A DNA stretch of 64,000 bases from Marinomonas communis (GTDB taxonomy: Bacteria; Pseudomonadota; Gammaproteobacteria; Pseudomonadales; Marinomonadaceae), in assembly GCF_004363305.1 (NCBI RefSeq), contig NZ_SNZA01000004.1, positions 124,001 to 188,000 on the forward strand, read 5' to 3'. Below the pieces are notes generated by a model that saw only the letters and a program-made list of their open reading frames with translations, made no database searches and was not told where the DNA came from. Position 1 is the stretch's first letter; every line of letters starts with the position of its first letter. A program made the translations under genes and the position numbers. Below, piece after piece: positions 1 through 9,911 of the stretch.

Positions 1-1
1 C

Positions 2-1594
2 AAGCTTTGGGGCTTGATTGCGATTCTTGTCAGTTTGCTTGTCATTTTTGAGTTTGACGCTTACTACAAACAATACAACGAATCATTGGAGGCACGAAAA
101 CAACAAGTCAAAGAGCAGGTCGAGAATGCCTACTCTCTTATTCAGTACTACCACGACCAAGCCTCGATCATTGGCGAAGAAGCGGCTAAAGAACAAGCCC
201 TAAAAGCCGTCGCAGCACTCCGCTATGGGTCTGGTGGCTATTTCTGGATCAATGATTACCAGCACACTCTTTTGATGCACCCACTAAAGCCTCAGCTTAA
301 TGGATCAGATGTTACGAACAAAACCGACGCTAGCGGCAATCACCACTGGCAAGCAATGGTTACAACCGTTAAACAGCAAGGCGAAGGCTTTGTGGAATAC
401 ACATACAAAGGCCCACAAGTCGACAAACCAGAAGAAAAAGTCTCTTACGTTAAAGGCCTAAAAGACTGGAACTGGATCGTTGGTTCAGGTGTGTTTTACA
501 CCGATGTAAAGGCCGCGTTTTGGTCAAATGTAAAAGTATCACTTATCATCGAAACACTATTGGTTTTAGCAGCCCTCACCGTAAGCTGCTTTGTGGTGCG
601 CAGTATCGTTAGGCCTTTAAAAGCCGTCACTGCTCACCTGCAAACCGTCGCCAGTGGTGACATGACGCAGCATTTAGAGCTCAATCGCAAAGATGAATTG
701 GGCATCCTCGCAGATTCTGCTAACCAGATGTCACTAGCACTGGGGAACACCTTGGGTAGCGTGTCAAATGCTATTCAGGAATTGCAGGCCGTGTCACTGC
801 AGATGCGTACCAATACTGCGAATACCAAAGGCGGTATGGATGCTCAATTTAACGAAGTGGAAAAACTTGCGACTGCCATGAATGAGATGTCTTACTCTAT
901 TCGCGATGTAGCGAATAATGCCAAAGACACAGCCAACGCAACGCAAGTAGTACAAGAAACGACTCGATCTTCTAGCAAAGATCTCAGCGAGACTAATCAG
1001 AACATTCAAACGCTGACTCATCATGTTGAAGGTGCCAACACCGTTATCATTGAGTTGTTGAGCCAGACCCAAGAAATTGAGTCAGTATTAGGTGTTATCG
1101 GTGATATTTCAGAGCAAACCAACTTGCTTGCACTAAACGCTGCGATCGAAGCCGCACGTGCTGGGGAGCAGGGCCGAGGGTTTGCCGTGGTGGCTGATGA
1201 GGTTCGTACCCTTGCTAGCCGCACGCAAAGCTCAACCGTTGAAATTCGTAACATCATTGAGAAACTTCAACAGCAATCTTCTAATGCATCACAATCTATG
1301 GCGACCAGCACGGAACAAGCTGAGAAAGGTGCGGAGCGCATGCGCAATGCAGCCAACAACTTAGCCAAAATGCTTCAGCAAGTGGATGAAGTGTCAGACA
1401 GTAGCGTGCAAATCGCCTCTGCCGCAGAACAACAAGGCCAAGTCGCCGAAGAGATCAACAGCAACTTGATGGGCATTCGTGAAGTATCTGAACGCGTGTT
1501 ACAAGAAGCGGACGAAGTCTCACAAGGCTCTGAAATGATCGCTAAAATGGCTGATGCCCTGCGTGTACAAATCAACCAATTCCGTTTTAACTAA
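2..1594 (+). CDS. Methyl-accepting chemotaxis protein with single Cache domain (5' end outside window)
   Basis: Membrane chemoreceptor that signals to CheA/CheW. The frame is open to the left edge of the window (KLWG precedes the first possible start, a TTG at 14), so the true start and first part of TM1 are missing. Seen in order: end of TM1, a periplasmic single Cache (sCache_2-like) domain at about residues 20-165 with the GYFWINDY and [10 protein letters not shown] patterns, TM2 at about 180-200, a HAMP segment, and a long helical signalling domain. The conserved hairpin tip around [18 protein letters not shown] is intact, as is [13 protein letters not shown]. The ligand is unknown; sCache_2 receptors often sense small organic acids, which is only a family-level expectation. 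The gene ends in front of a shared terminator facing fghA. Confidence 0.93.
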   Translation, partial: KLWGLIAILVSLLVIFEFDAYYKQYNESLEARKQQVKEQVENAYSLIQYYHDQASIIGEEAAKEQALKAVAALRYGSGGYFWINDYQHTLLMHPLKPQLNGSDVTNKTDASGNHHWQAMVTTVKQQGEGFVEYTYKGPQVDKPEEKVSYVKGLKDWNWIVGSGVFYTDVKAAFWSNVKVSLIIETLLVLAALTVSCFVVRSIVRPLKAVTAHLQTVASGDMTQHLELNRKDELGILADSANQMSLALGNTLGSVSNAIQELQAVSLQMRTNTANTKGGMDAQFNEVEKLATAMNEMSYSIRDVANNAKDTANATQVVQETTRSSSKDLSETNQNIQTLTHHVEGANTVIIELLSQTQEIESVLGVIGDISEQTNLLALNAAIEAARAGEQGRGFAVVADEVRTLASRTQSSTVEIRNIIEKLQQQSSNASQSMATSTEQAEKGAERMRNAANNLAKMLQQVDEVSDSSVQIASAAEQQGQVAEEINSNLMGIREVSERVLQEADEVSQGSEMIAKMADALRVQINQFRFN

Positions 1595-1635
1595 TTTTGC
1601 TTTTAACCCAAGCCATTAGCTAAAGCGATCACAAC

Positions 1636-1673
1636 AAAAAAGGCGAGTCACCTAAACGGTCACTCGCCTTTTT
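1636..1673. terminator. Bidirectional hairpin terminator between MCP and fghA
   Basis: A stem AAAAAGGCGAGT (left arm) pairs with ACTCGCCTTTTT (right arm), with A-run and T-run on the two flanks, between two convergent genes. It can terminate transcription on both strands. Confidence 0.85.
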
Positions 1674-1702
1674 AACACCCAACATTTGCAATGCGCGCTA
1701 GA

Positions 1703-2536
1703 TTATAGACCTAGGGCGTTGGCGTGATGCGCTAGATGATCATCAATAAAACTAGAGATAAAGAAGTAACTGTGATCGTAGCCAGACTGACGACGTAGCG
1801 TCAGTTCATGACCTGCTTTTTCACAGGCTTGCTCAAGCGCTTCAGGTTTAAGCTGTTCTTCTAGGAAGTTATCCGCTTCACCTTGGTCAACCAATAGCGG
1901 TAGACGCTCTTCCGCTGTCGCGATCAACTCACAAGTATCCCACGCTTTCCATGCTTCACGATCATCACCTAAGTAACCTGTGAATGCCTTCTCGCCCCAA
2001 GGACATTGCATTGGGTTCGTGATCGGTGCAAACGCTGATACTGATTGGTAACGGCCAGGGTTCTTCAGCACACAAATTAGCGCGCCGTGACCGCCCATAG
2101 AGTGGCCTGAGATAGAACGCTTGTCTGTGACTGGGAAGTGTTCTTCCACCAGCGTTGGCAGCTCTTTAACCACGTAGTCATACATGTGGTAAGTGTTTGA
2201 GTAAGGCGCCACCGTTGCGTTCACATAGAAACCTGCACCAGAACCAAAGTCGTAGCTTTCATGCTCTGCTGGGTAATCGGTACCACGTGGGCTCGTGTCA
2301 GGCATAACGATCGCAAGACCTAGCTCCGCCGCTTTTTTAAAAGCACCAGCTTTCTGTGAAAAGTTCTCGTCTGTACAAGTCAAACCTGACAACCAGTACA
2401 ACACAGGTACATTTGCGCTTTCAGCTTGTGCTGGCAAAAAGATGGCAAATACCATGTCACCTTTTACAGACAAACTTTCGTGACGGTAGCGTTTCAACCA
2501 ACCGCCGCTTACTTTCGTGCTCGATAAAAGTTCCAT
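1703..2536 (-). CDS. fghA: S-formylglutathione hydrolase
   Basis: Esterase-D type serine hydrolase, cytoplasmic, that splits S-formylglutathione into formate and glutathione, the second step of glutathione-dependent formaldehyde detoxification. The 277-residue product has the family length. It shows the nucleophile motif GHSMGGHGA, the SGLTCTDENF segment and the C-terminal GYDHSYFFI with the catalytic His. The start is set at the ATG ending at 2536, because GAGGGA lies just upstream; a longer frame upstream reads through a terminator hairpin and is unlikely to be translated. It follows the formaldehyde dehydrogenase gene on the same strand, but a perfect hairpin with a U-run separates the two, so it may be expressed partly from its own signals. 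Confidence 0.95.
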   Translation of the reverse strand: MELLSSTKVSGGWLKRYRHESLSVKGDMVFAIFLPAQAESANVPVLYWLSGLTCTDENFSQKAGAFKKAAELGLAIVMPDTSPRGTDYPAEHESYDFGSGAGFYVNATVAPYSNTYHMYDYVVKELPTLVEEHFPVTDKRSISGHSMGGHGALICVLKNPGRYQSVSAFAPITNPMQCPWGEKAFTGYLGDDREAWKAWDTCELIATAEERLPLLVDQGEADNFLEEQLKPEALEQACEKAGHELTLRRQSGYDHSYFFISSFIDDHLAHHANALGL

Positions 2537-2556
2537 AATTCCCTCTTCGTATCTGT

Positions 2557-2587
2557 AAAAAAAGCCCATCCTAGAGATGGGCTTTTT
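2557..2587 (-). terminator. Intrinsic terminator/attenuator between frmA and fghA
   Basis: A 12-bp perfect stem (AAAAAGCCCATC / GATGGGCTTTTT, 5-nt loop) gives, on the minus strand, a hairpin followed by a U-run. It lies inside the frmA-fghA pair, only about 20 nt before the fghA start, so it would stop or weaken read-through. Confidence 0.85.
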
Positions 2588-2601
2588 AAGATGATTAACG
2601 C

Positions 2602-3765
<1,164 letters not shown>

Positions 3766-3807
3766 CTAAGTGTAGACGCAAAAAACTATTGCGATAATAG
3801 TCATTTT

Positions 3808-3824
3808 GACAAATCATTATTGTC
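3808..3824. promoter_or_regulatory. Inverted repeat in frmA-LysR divergent promoter
   Basis: GACAA-N7-TTGTC, a perfect 5-bp dyad lying 30 bp before the LysR start and about 85 bp from the frmA start. Its size and place fit a LysR-type operator; binding is an inference. Confidence 0.5.
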
Positions 3825-3853
3825 ATACAGCAACAATAGCGAGTAATAACGTC

Positions 3854-4759
3854 ATGAAACACTGGGAAGCCATGGAAGCCTTTGTCGAAGTCGTGCATCA
3901 AGGGAGCTTTTCCAAAGCCGCAAGCAGGTTAAATGTTTCAGCTTCACACATCAGTCGCTTGATTACCCATTTAGAAGAGCGTTTAAACACCACGCTGTTA
4001 TTTCGCACCACGCGCAGCATTCGACTCAGTGAAGCAGGCGAGAAGTTTTACCAACATTGTCGTGAGCTGCCGAATGCTCTCGCCAGCGCGGAAGAAGCCG
4101 TCAGCGCCCTCACCCAAGCCCCCATGGGCACATTGCGCATCACCTGCGCCACCACCTTTGGCGAGCGTTACCTCGCGCCCTTGCTCAATGATTTTTTAAT
4201 GCAAAACCCACAAGTCGATTTAGACTTTCATCTAACCAACCGCGAGGTGGACTTAGTGGAAGAAGGCTATGACCTCGCCATCCGCATGGGAGCACTACGT
4301 GACTCCAGCCTGTTATCAAGACGACTGTGTGACCGCGCTGAATATCTGTGTGCTTCTCGGGAATACGTTGACCAGCATGGCGTGCCACACACTCTCGCTG
4401 AACTGAGCAAACACAAATGCTTAATGGGCTCTAAAACTCACTGGGTATTCAGTCAGAACGGCCAGCGCAAAGAAGTTAAAGTCTCCAGCCATTGGCGCAG
4501 TAACTCAGGTCCAGCCCTACTCGACGCCATCCGCCGTGGCCTCGGTATTGCGCAATTGCCTGATTACTATGTAAAAGAAGACTTGACGTCAGGGCGGCTG
4601 ATTTCATTGCTCCCACAATATCAGTACCCCTATACCGGTGTTTGGCTGGTTTATCCCCGCGCCCAACAGCCGTCACCGAAACTCAAAGCCGTGTGCGATT
4701 ACTTGATTGAGCGCTTTGAAAAAGAAGATATCTTCGCCAGTTGGAGTAAACGGCTTTGA
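3854..4759 (+). CDS. LysR family transcriptional regulator, divergent from frmA
   Basis: DNA-binding regulator of 301 residues, the usual LysR length. The N-terminal winged helix-turn-helix (about 3-62; GSFSKAASRLNVSASHISRLITHLEERL) is followed by a LysR substrate-binding domain (about 90-290). It belongs to the CrgA/DsdC-like group with LRITCATTFGERYLAPLL. The start is the ATG at 3854, which begins MKHWEAMEAF as in relatives; an in-frame ATG at 3806 would place the operator dyad inside the gene and looks too early. Its orientation relative to frmA suggests control of formaldehyde detoxification. The last 86 bp of the gene are repeated about 1.2 kb downstream with only synonymous changes. Confidence 0.93.
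   Translation: MKHWEAMEAFVEVVHQGSFSKAASRLNVSASHISRLITHLEERLNTTLLFRTTRSIRLSEAGEKFYQHCRELPNALASAEEAVSALTQAPMGTLRITCATTFGERYLAPLLNDFLMQNPQVDLDFHLTNREVDLVEEGYDLAIRMGALRDSSLLSRRLCDRAEYLCASREYVDQHGVPHTLAELSKHKCLMGSKTHWVFSQNGQRKEVKVSSHWRSNSGPALLDAIRRGLGIAQLPDYYVKEDLTSGRLISLLPQYQYPYTGVWLVYPRAQQPSPKLKAVCDYLIERFEKEDIFASWSKRL
4665..4750 (+). repeat. 86-bp direct repeat, copy 1 (3' end of LysR gene)
   Basis: This segment inside the LysR gene is repeated at 5902-5987 with 82 of 86 identical positions. All four differences fall in third codon positions and change no amino acid (GCC/GCT, GTG/GTT, ATC/ATT, TTC/TTT). Confidence 0.95.
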
Positions 4760-4772
4760 TACTAAGCGAACC

Positions 4773-4797
4773 AGAGCTAACAAGCCTTGTTAGCTCT
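4773..4797. terminator. Hairpin downstream of LysR gene
   Basis: An 11-bp perfect stem AGAGCTAACAA / TTGTTAGCTCT with a 3-nt loop directly after the LysR stop. There is no T-run, so termination strength is uncertain. It overlaps the end of the small minus-strand ORF, which supports that ORF being a broken gene. Confidence 0.5.
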
Positions 4798-4962
4798 CTC
4801 TAAACTCCAATAGCTCTCTGAGTGGCAAAGGATATGTGTGGAGTTGAATATCGGAGTGCTCTGCGACTGATGCGACAAGAACTCATATAATGCTTCAGAC
4901 TGCTCAGCGGAAATAATCCCCTCGTTTGCAGCGGCTTTCAATTGTCTCTTTTTTACATCCAT
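4777..4962 (-). pseudogene. Truncated DUF2157-like membrane protein gene (5' fragment)
   Basis: The 61 codons start with MDVKKRQLKAAANEGIISAE, the typical cytoplasmic N-terminus of DUF2157-type membrane proteins. They continue with TPIFNSTHIL, which matches the segment just before the first membrane helix in that family. Then the frame loses similarity and ends in an inverted repeat; the roughly 300 residues of membrane helices are missing. A good GAGG ribosome site stands before the ATG, so a short peptide may still be made. The break lies close to the LysR 3' repeat and fits loss of the rest of the gene during a recombination event. Family assignment rests on recalled motif similarity. Confidence 0.55.
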
Positions 4963-5017
4963 TTAAGGCCTCAAAATCCAAGGAAAGTCGAAGTGAAGCA
5001 GTGTAGTCCAATAAGCT

Positions 5018-5761
5018 TTAATGCTTTTTAAACTTTACATTGCCGCTTTTGATGGCATCTAGTAAATCTTCAATGTGCTCATTATTGGGCGTTAGGCCTT
5101 TGTAGATTTCAAGATTCTTTACAGCCAACTCCGTATTTTGCTGTGATAAATAGGCCATACCTAGCGAATAGTAAGCTTGTTTCACCCCTGCTTTTGCTGA
5201 TTTTTCTAGATACGGCAATGCTTTGCTGCCTTGATTGCTATCAGCGAGGAAGACACCGTACCTATAATTTGCAAAGGTATCATCTGGCATCTGATTAAGT
5301 AGGTTTCTAAAATCTCGATCCGCCTTATCCGCTGAACCAGGGATATCTAGCATGAATCCAATACTGTTTATAAGACTGCTGCGTTTTAAAAGGTCAGTAG
5401 ATGCTGTCGGCGTATCCACAAGAATATCCAACACTCCTGAAAGCGACCGTGCGTCAGCTTTAGCACGTTGCAAATCCGCAGCGTTGTCAAACCTAGGAGG
5501 ATAAACACTCGCATGTTTCCCAAGGTCATTAATGATTGAATCTAAATATCGTAAATCAACGCCTTTCTTTTGACCGCTTTCAGTTTCCGTAACGATTAAA
5601 ATCTTCTTCACATCGTAATTACCGTACACCTCAGCGTAAGAAGCATTAGCAATCAGCTGAAGAAAGCAAAATAAGGCAATGATTTTAGGCTTCAAATGCC
5701 CCAATGAAGGCTTAAATGACAAAACTTGGCGAACGGCACACACGCCACTTCGATTTTTCAT
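5018..5761 (-). CDS. Exported TPR/Sel1-like repeat protein
   Basis: Protein of 247 residues of unknown function. A basic N-region of about 26 residues precedes a hydrophobic stretch (IIALFCFLQLIANASYA) that looks like a signal peptide, cleaved after ASYA. The C-terminal half has tetratricopeptide-like repeats (FANYRYGVFLADSNQGSKAL, KQAYYSLGMAYLSQQNTELA), so a periplasmic protein-binding role is likely. AAGGATG stands 8 nt before the ATG. The gene lies within the segment bounded by the 86-bp LysR repeats, with a truncated gene on its downstream side, so it probably arrived with, or was left by, that recombination. Confidence 0.7.
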   Translation of the reverse strand: MKNRSGVCAVRQVLSFKPSLGHLKPKIIALFCFLQLIANASYAEVYGNYDVKKILIVTETESGQKKGVDLRYLDSIINDLGKHASVYPPRFDNAADLQRAKADARSLSGVLDILVDTPTASTDLLKRSSLINSIGFMLDIPGSADKADRDFRNLLNQMPDDTFANYRYGVFLADSNQGSKALPYLEKSAKAGVKQAYYSLGMAYLSQQNTELAVKNLEIYKGLTPNNEHIEDLLDAIKSGNVKFKKH

Positions 5762-5901
5762 GATTAGACATCCTTGTTAAATGGATCGGAGAGACCCTAG
5801 TAAAGATCAGCTTATTCTCTTTTGAATCGGCATCAACGGCCCTTACAAATGAGAACGAGTTTTATTCTAAACAAAATACCTTTTAGATAACAAGTGAGCC
5901 T

Positions 5902-5996
5902 AACAGCCGTCACCGAAACTCAAAGCTGTTTGCGATTACTTGATTGAGCGCTTTGAAAAAGAAGATATTTTTGCCAGTTGGAGTAAAACATCGTAA
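5902..5996 (+). pseudogene. 3' remnant of a LysR gene (86-bp direct repeat, copy 2)
   Basis: Codes in frame for QPSPKLKAVCDYLIERFEKE-DIFASWSKTS and a stop, the C-terminus of the LysR protein encoded 1.2 kb upstream. An in-frame stop stands immediately before it, so it is not translated as such. Its four differences from copy 1 are all synonymous and its last codons differ (SKTS versus SKRL). It therefore looks like the tail of a separately evolved allele, not a decaying recent duplicate. Confidence 0.88.
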
Positions 5997-6304
5997 CCCA
6001 CCGAAATTTGCAAGCTTTTGGGAACTTTCACTTCCAAAATCTCACCCAATGCAAAACCGACACAAAGATCAAATCACATGAATAGTCGCACACCCCTTGT
6101 GATCACGGCCATTGCTCCCCCTATCAGCAAAATCTAGAGCGGCTAAGCAAAACTTTTATTCCATTTAGATATAACAAACAATTTTTATATATCTTATCCA
6201 CACGGTCAGCTTTTTGTTAGGATAGCGCCGCTTCAAACGATGCTCCGTTTCTCTAAGTACCAATATCCCGGTGTCGTTATACATTTAATATATAAGGTAG
6301 TTTT
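5997..6304. other. Intergenic leader of tcyP
   Basis: No gene seen. The stretch from about 6150 to 6230 is AT-rich (TTTAGATATAACAAAC, TTTTTATATATCTTATCC) and is the likely promoter area of the cystine carrier gene. AAGGT stands about 8 nt before its ATG. I cannot name a regulator site with confidence. Confidence 0.4.
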
Positions 6305-7696
6305 ATGTTTTACCCCATTATGAATTTAGCGATCTTCGCAGTACTCTTGGCACTGTTAGTAGGCCAACACAGAGCTCAGAAATCGTTATCAGTACGAGTT
6401 TTTACTGGTTTAGGTCTTGGCGTATTGTTCGGTGCCACTCTGCAACTCCTATATGGCGTAGGAAGCACCACTGTGGCCAGCACATTAGAATACGTCAATA
6501 TTGTTGGTTCGGGTTACGTTAGCCTGTTGAAAATGATCATAATGCCTCTGATTTTGGTATCCATCATCGGGGCCATAGTAAAAGTCAAAGACACCAGTTC
6601 ACTGGGCAAGATGTCTGGGTCGGTCATTGGCATTTTACTAGCAACCACTGCGGTCTCCGCATTGATTGGTGTCTTTGTCAGCAACCTATTTGGTTTGTCA
6701 GCAGATGGTATTGTTCAAGGTGCCAGAGAAATGGCTCGAGCTGAAGACTTACAAGTTCGATTGGACGGTCTTGAGAATGTTTCCTTTGCCGATATGATTC
6801 GCTCTTTCTTCCCTGGCAACCCGTTTGCAGACTTAGCAGGTAGCCGCCCTACTTCTACTATCGCCGTAGTTATTTTTGCCAGCTTTATCGGTATAGCGGG
6901 GGTTACCGTGGCGAGAACTCAGCCTGAAATGGGTGCCAGTTTCGAACGTTTCGTCGATGTCTCTCAGTCGATTGTTCGCACTTTAGTACGCATGGTACTT
7001 AGCCTGACCCCTTACGGCATTTTAGCCCTGATGACAAAAGTTGTCGCAGGCTCAAATGTATCTGATATTTTAACTTTGCTTAATTTCGTTGTTGCTTCCT
7101 ACGTGGGTCTAGCGCTGATTTTAGTCCTGCACTTAGTATTACTGGCTGTTAACGGTATTTCTCCATTACGTTACTTGAAAAAAGTATCTCCTGTACTGCT
7201 GTTCGCTTTCACCTCTCGCTCAAGCGCAGGTACGATTCCATTGAACATCGAGACACAAACCAAAAGCCTTGGTAATGGTGATGGCGAAGCCAACTTCTCA
7301 GCCTCATTTGGAGCGACCATGGGACAAAATGGTTGTGCAGGCTTGTATCCAGCAATGTTAGCCGTGATGATCGCACCAACAATCGGCATTAACCCACTGG
7401 ACCCATCGTTTATTATCTCTCTTGTGGCGATTGTCACCATCAGCTCGTTCGGCATTGCTGGTATTGGTGGCGGTGCGACCTTCGCAGCCCTGATTGTATT
7501 GTCTGCATTAGACATGCCAGTGGCGCTAGCTGGTTTGCTGATTTCGATCGAGCCATTGATCGATATGGGCCGTACCGCTATCAACGTCAACGGCTCCATG
7601 ACATCTGGCACCATCACTTCGAAATGGCTAGGACACACAGATAGCGAGCTGTTTGATAGTGATCGCGATATCAGTGAAACCGTAAAGCAGAGTTAA
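6305..7696 (+). CDS. tcyP: L-cystine transporter TcyP (dicarboxylate/amino acid:cation symporter family)
   Basis: Inner-membrane secondary carrier of the DAACS family that takes up L-cystine, driven by sodium or protons. The 463 residues match the TcyP/YdjN length. Visible marks: about eight membrane helices plus two re-entrant loops, the family signature with FTSRSSAGTIPLNIETQTK, the FGATMGQNGCAGLYPAMLAV segment, and the C-terminal DMGRTAINVNGSM substrate and ion site. The TcyP-type N-terminus MNLAIFAVLLALL is present. It is a single gene with its own leader, followed by a hairpin. The naming rests on overall pattern; another DAACS amino acid substrate is possible but less likely. Confidence 0.92.
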   Translation: MFYPIMNLAIFAVLLALLVGQHRAQKSLSVRVFTGLGLGVLFGATLQLLYGVGSTTVASTLEYVNIVGSGYVSLLKMIIMPLILVSIIGAIVKVKDTSSLGKMSGSVIGILLATTAVSALIGVFVSNLFGLSADGIVQGAREMARAEDLQVRLDGLENVSFADMIRSFFPGNPFADLAGSRPTSTIAVVIFASFIGIAGVTVARTQPEMGASFERFVDVSQSIVRTLVRMVLSLTPYGILALMTKVVAGSNVSDILTLLNFVVASYVGLALILVLHLVLLAVNGISPLRYLKKVSPVLLFAFTSRSSAGTIPLNIETQTKSLGNGDGEANFSASFGATMGQNGCAGLYPAMLAVMIAPTIGINPLDPSFIISLVAIVTISSFGIAGIGGGATFAALIVLSALDMPVALAGLLISIEPLIDMGRTAINVNGSMTSGTITSKWLGHTDSELFDSDRDISETVKQS

Positions 7697-7725
7697 TCTA
7701 GTTTGCTACTATTTTAGAAAAGACG

Positions 7726-7756
7726 TATTAGGACGCGTTATTAACGCGCCCTAATA
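7726..7756. terminator. Hairpin between tcyP and MAPEG gene
   Basis: TATTAGG-A-CGCGTT pairs with AACGCG-C-CCTAATA, a nearly perfect stem between convergent genes. A T-run is lacking, so it is only a probable terminator. Confidence 0.5.
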
Positions 7757-7798
7757 GCTACCTGTTGCCAATTTGTGATCATTATCTTTTATGCAGGA

Positions 7799-8227
7799 CT
7801 ATAAATTGATTAACGTCTTAGCACACAAGGCGAGTAATGCGATGTTTGATAATAATCCCATTAGGAAGAAGTAGCTTCGTGGGCTTGGGTTTTCGTTAGT
7901 CGCCACTGCGTAATAAAGCAGCATGTGAATAATACGCGCTACAGCGAAGCTCCAAATACAGATCATTAACCAAAAGGCATCGGCACCAATCAAGATAGCC
8001 AGCAAAATCATACCAAGCATGATTGGTACATTTTCTATCGAGTTCATAAACGTTCGATGTGCCCTGAATGTGAACGATTCATGCCCAAGTGACTCGTCCA
8101 CTTTACCTGGAACTGCTCCCTCCTTACGTGCTTTAGAAATTGCTGCGACAAACCACTGCGCCATCCAAGTCACAAGAATCACAAACATGCCCCAAAATGC
8201 AGTGCCGTATATCGTCGTTAATTCCAT
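7799..8227 (-). CDS. MAPEG family membrane protein
   Basis: Small integral membrane protein of 142 residues from the MAPEG family (membrane-associated proteins in eicosanoid and glutathione metabolism). Four membrane helices are visible. The central motif RAHRTFMNSIENVPIMLG carries the Arg and the Glu-Asn of the family glutathione region, and ARIIHMLLYY follows. The start is the ATG ending at 8227 with GGAGAA upstream; a longer frame is open but has no ribosome site. Bacterial members may be glutathione-dependent detoxification enzymes; substrate unknown. It is transcribed alone. Confidence 0.88.
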   Translation of the reverse strand: MELTTIYGTAFWGMFVILVTWMAQWFVAAISKARKEGAVPGKVDESLGHESFTFRAHRTFMNSIENVPIMLGMILLAILIGADAFWLMICIWSFAVARIIHMLLYYAVATNENPSPRSYFFLMGLLSNIALLALCAKTLINL

Positions 8228-8441
8228 TACATATTCTCCTTTATCATTAAAGTGATATAAATAACGTCGCACAGCAAAGCGCTACATGCACTCTGCTAAA
8301 AGACATCTGCAAAGGATTAACGCAGGCTTTGCATGGTTATTGAACAAAGCTGGGATAGGTTTAAAGAGACGTGACAAAACAACACGGCCTGAGCTTGTAA
8401 TTGCCTTCACGCTCAAGCTCCTGCCCAACAACTAATTAACG

Positions 8442-8801
8442 CTACTGATGCGTCTCAAAGTAGCGCTTTTCCTGCTCTAAAATGCGCTCGCTATTTAATG
8501 AAGCAAGGCTGATATCAGGTGAGTTAGGCAACATACCGATGGTTTGTAAATGCAGATAACGCATGGCACAAACGCGCAAGAAAGAGGTGAAATTTTCCAA
8601 ATCATGACCCGCTGACAATGCTTCATGGTTAAGCTTCACAATCATCTGCGCCAGCGATAGCTTATCTCGCTGAGCGATTTCCTCTAAGGTAAACCAGAAG
8701 ATATTTTCCAATCGAATGCTGGTGACCATGCCATCAATACGCACGGAGCGCGTGACATTTTGCCATAGGCTGGGGTCTGAGTTCACAAACAGCTTGCACA
8801 T
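8442..8801 (-). CDS. Ribbon-helix-helix domain protein (RHH_4 type)
   Basis: Protein of 119 residues. Residues about 17-60 (TRSVRIDGMVTSIRLENIFW, followed by a helix starting LEEIAQRD) fit the RHH_4 ribbon-helix-helix family: a beta strand with the RS-RIDG-TSIRLE pattern, then two helices, used for DNA binding as a dimer. The C-terminal half is helical with no recognised domain. AGGATG stands before the ATG. Its role is unknown; no toxin partner is adjacent. The preceding intergenic stretch (8228-8441) shows only a weak 7-bp inverted repeat. Confidence 0.8.
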   Translation of the reverse strand: MCKLFVNSDPSLWQNVTRSVRIDGMVTSIRLENIFWFTLEEIAQRDKLSLAQMIVKLNHEALSAGHDLENFTSFLRVCAMRYLHLQTIGMLPNSPDISLASLNSERILEQEKRYFETHQ

Positions 8802-8952
8802 AAAATCATCCTGTTAAAATCCCTTAACAACGCAAAAGAACAAACGCAGACAAAATAGGTTAGCTGAATTTTTCGGAAAGTCAGAGGAATGGCGCACTAA
8901 TTTACGCAATAGTGACTATCCACTCCCCCGACATCGCAGAGTAAAGATCAGA

Positions 8953-9522
8953 TTAACGGTTTAACAAAACATAGAACTGCGCTAACCACGCAGGATGGGC
9001 TGGCCACGCAGGCGCTGTGACTAAGTTACCATCGGTCACCGCCTGATCCACTGGGATATCAGCGTAGACACCATTCGCGAGTTCCACTTCTGGCTGGCAA
9101 GCTGGGTACGCGGAACATTGCTTACCTTCCAACACACCTGCTGCCGCCAACAACTGAGCACCGTGACAAATCGCCGCAACTGGCTTATCCGCTTTAAAGA
9201 AATGCTGCACCATGGCAATCACGTCTTTATTTAAACGCAAATACTCCGGTGCACGACCGCCAGGAATCACCAAAGCATCATAGTCTTCCGCCTTGATATC
9301 ACTAAAGGTCGCATTTAACGTGAAACGATGACCAGGCTTTTCGGTGTAAGTCTGATCCCCTTCAAAGTCGTGAATCGCCGTTGCAACAGAATCACCAACT
9401 TTCTTATCAGGACACACCGCATCCACCTGATGGCCGACACTTAACAACGCCTGAAACGGCACCATAGTTTCGTAATCTTCCGTGAAATCACCCGTGATCA
9501 TTAAGATTTTTTTATTAGACAT
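8953..9522 (-). CDS. DJ-1/PfpI family protein
   Basis: Cytoplasmic class I glutamine amidotransferase-like protein of 189 residues. The nucleophile elbow [13 protein letters not shown] carries the conserved Cys, and [15 protein letters not shown] and the N-terminal [16 protein letters not shown] carry the acidic residue of the active site. Close relatives are annotated as PfpI proteases or as YhbO/YajL-like deglycase or chaperone proteins that act under oxidative and electrophile stress; which activity applies here cannot be told. Probably a single-gene unit; it is the last core-type gene before the cassette region. Confidence 0.9.
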   Translation of the reverse strand: MSNKKILMITGDFTEDYETMVPFQALLSVGHQVDAVCPDKKVGDSVATAIHDFEGDQTYTEKPGHRFTLNATFSDIKAEDYDALVIPGGRAPEYLRLNKDVIAMVQHFFKADKPVAAICHGAQLLAAAGVLEGKQCSAYPACQPEVELANGVYADIPVDQAVTDGNLVTAPAWPAHPAWLAQFYVLLNR

Positions 9523-9620
9523 AATGCTTCCTCTTATTGTGTTTCCAACAGAGATAAGTTGTAACAGTTAGAGTGGCGCGGGAGGTATTAACGGGTTGTT
9601 ACATGAGGGCGGGGTTGTGA

Positions 9621-9896
9621 TTATTCCAATATTTCATAGTGACGCTCAACGTTTACCGTCACCTTTCCCCAATGTGATGCTTTGACTCGTTTTTGATGTA
9701 GTTCAAAAGACTCTTTATCCGCGAACTCTTCGTAAACGTCAAAGCGAAGAGGATTGTCTGGGTTTTGAGTAACACTAAAGGTGATGCAGCCGGCTTCTTC
9801 GAGTGTGAAGCGTGTGTGGTTTACCAATTCAGCTTGTACTAATTCAAGCTCCGATTCAGGGACTAGAATAAAGCCTTTTAGAGTTACTTTTGGCAT
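9621..9896 (-). CDS. Antibiotic biosynthesis monooxygenase (ABM) domain protein
   Basis: Protein of 91 residues with one ABM ferredoxin-like domain: VTLKGFILVPESELELVQAE at the start, then ITFSVTQNP and VYEEFADKESFELHQ, the pattern of small dimeric quinol or haem-type monooxygenases. The start is the ATG ending at 9896 with AAGGA upstream; the frame reads further up into the attC site and is not used. The gene begins within 20 nt of the attC boundary, the position of a cassette gene, but no attC is visible at its 3' side, so it is either the last cassette with a lost attC or the flanking chromosomal gene. Confidence 0.85.
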   Translation of the reverse strand: MPKVTLKGFILVPESELELVQAELVNHTRFTLEEAGCITFSVTQNPDNPLRFDVYEEFADKESFELHQKRVKASHWGKVTVNVERHYEILE

Positions 9897-9911
9897 GGGG
9901 TTCCTTGTGGT

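Noticed and set aside
7171-7638. Long minus-strand ORF inside tcyP
   Set aside because: Antisense shadow of a clear DAACS carrier gene; no domain or ribosome site.
9541-9620. attC site behind the ABM gene
   Set aside because: Only GTAACA/TGTTAC short dyads; no paired outer boxes of the RYYYAAC/GTTRRRY kind.
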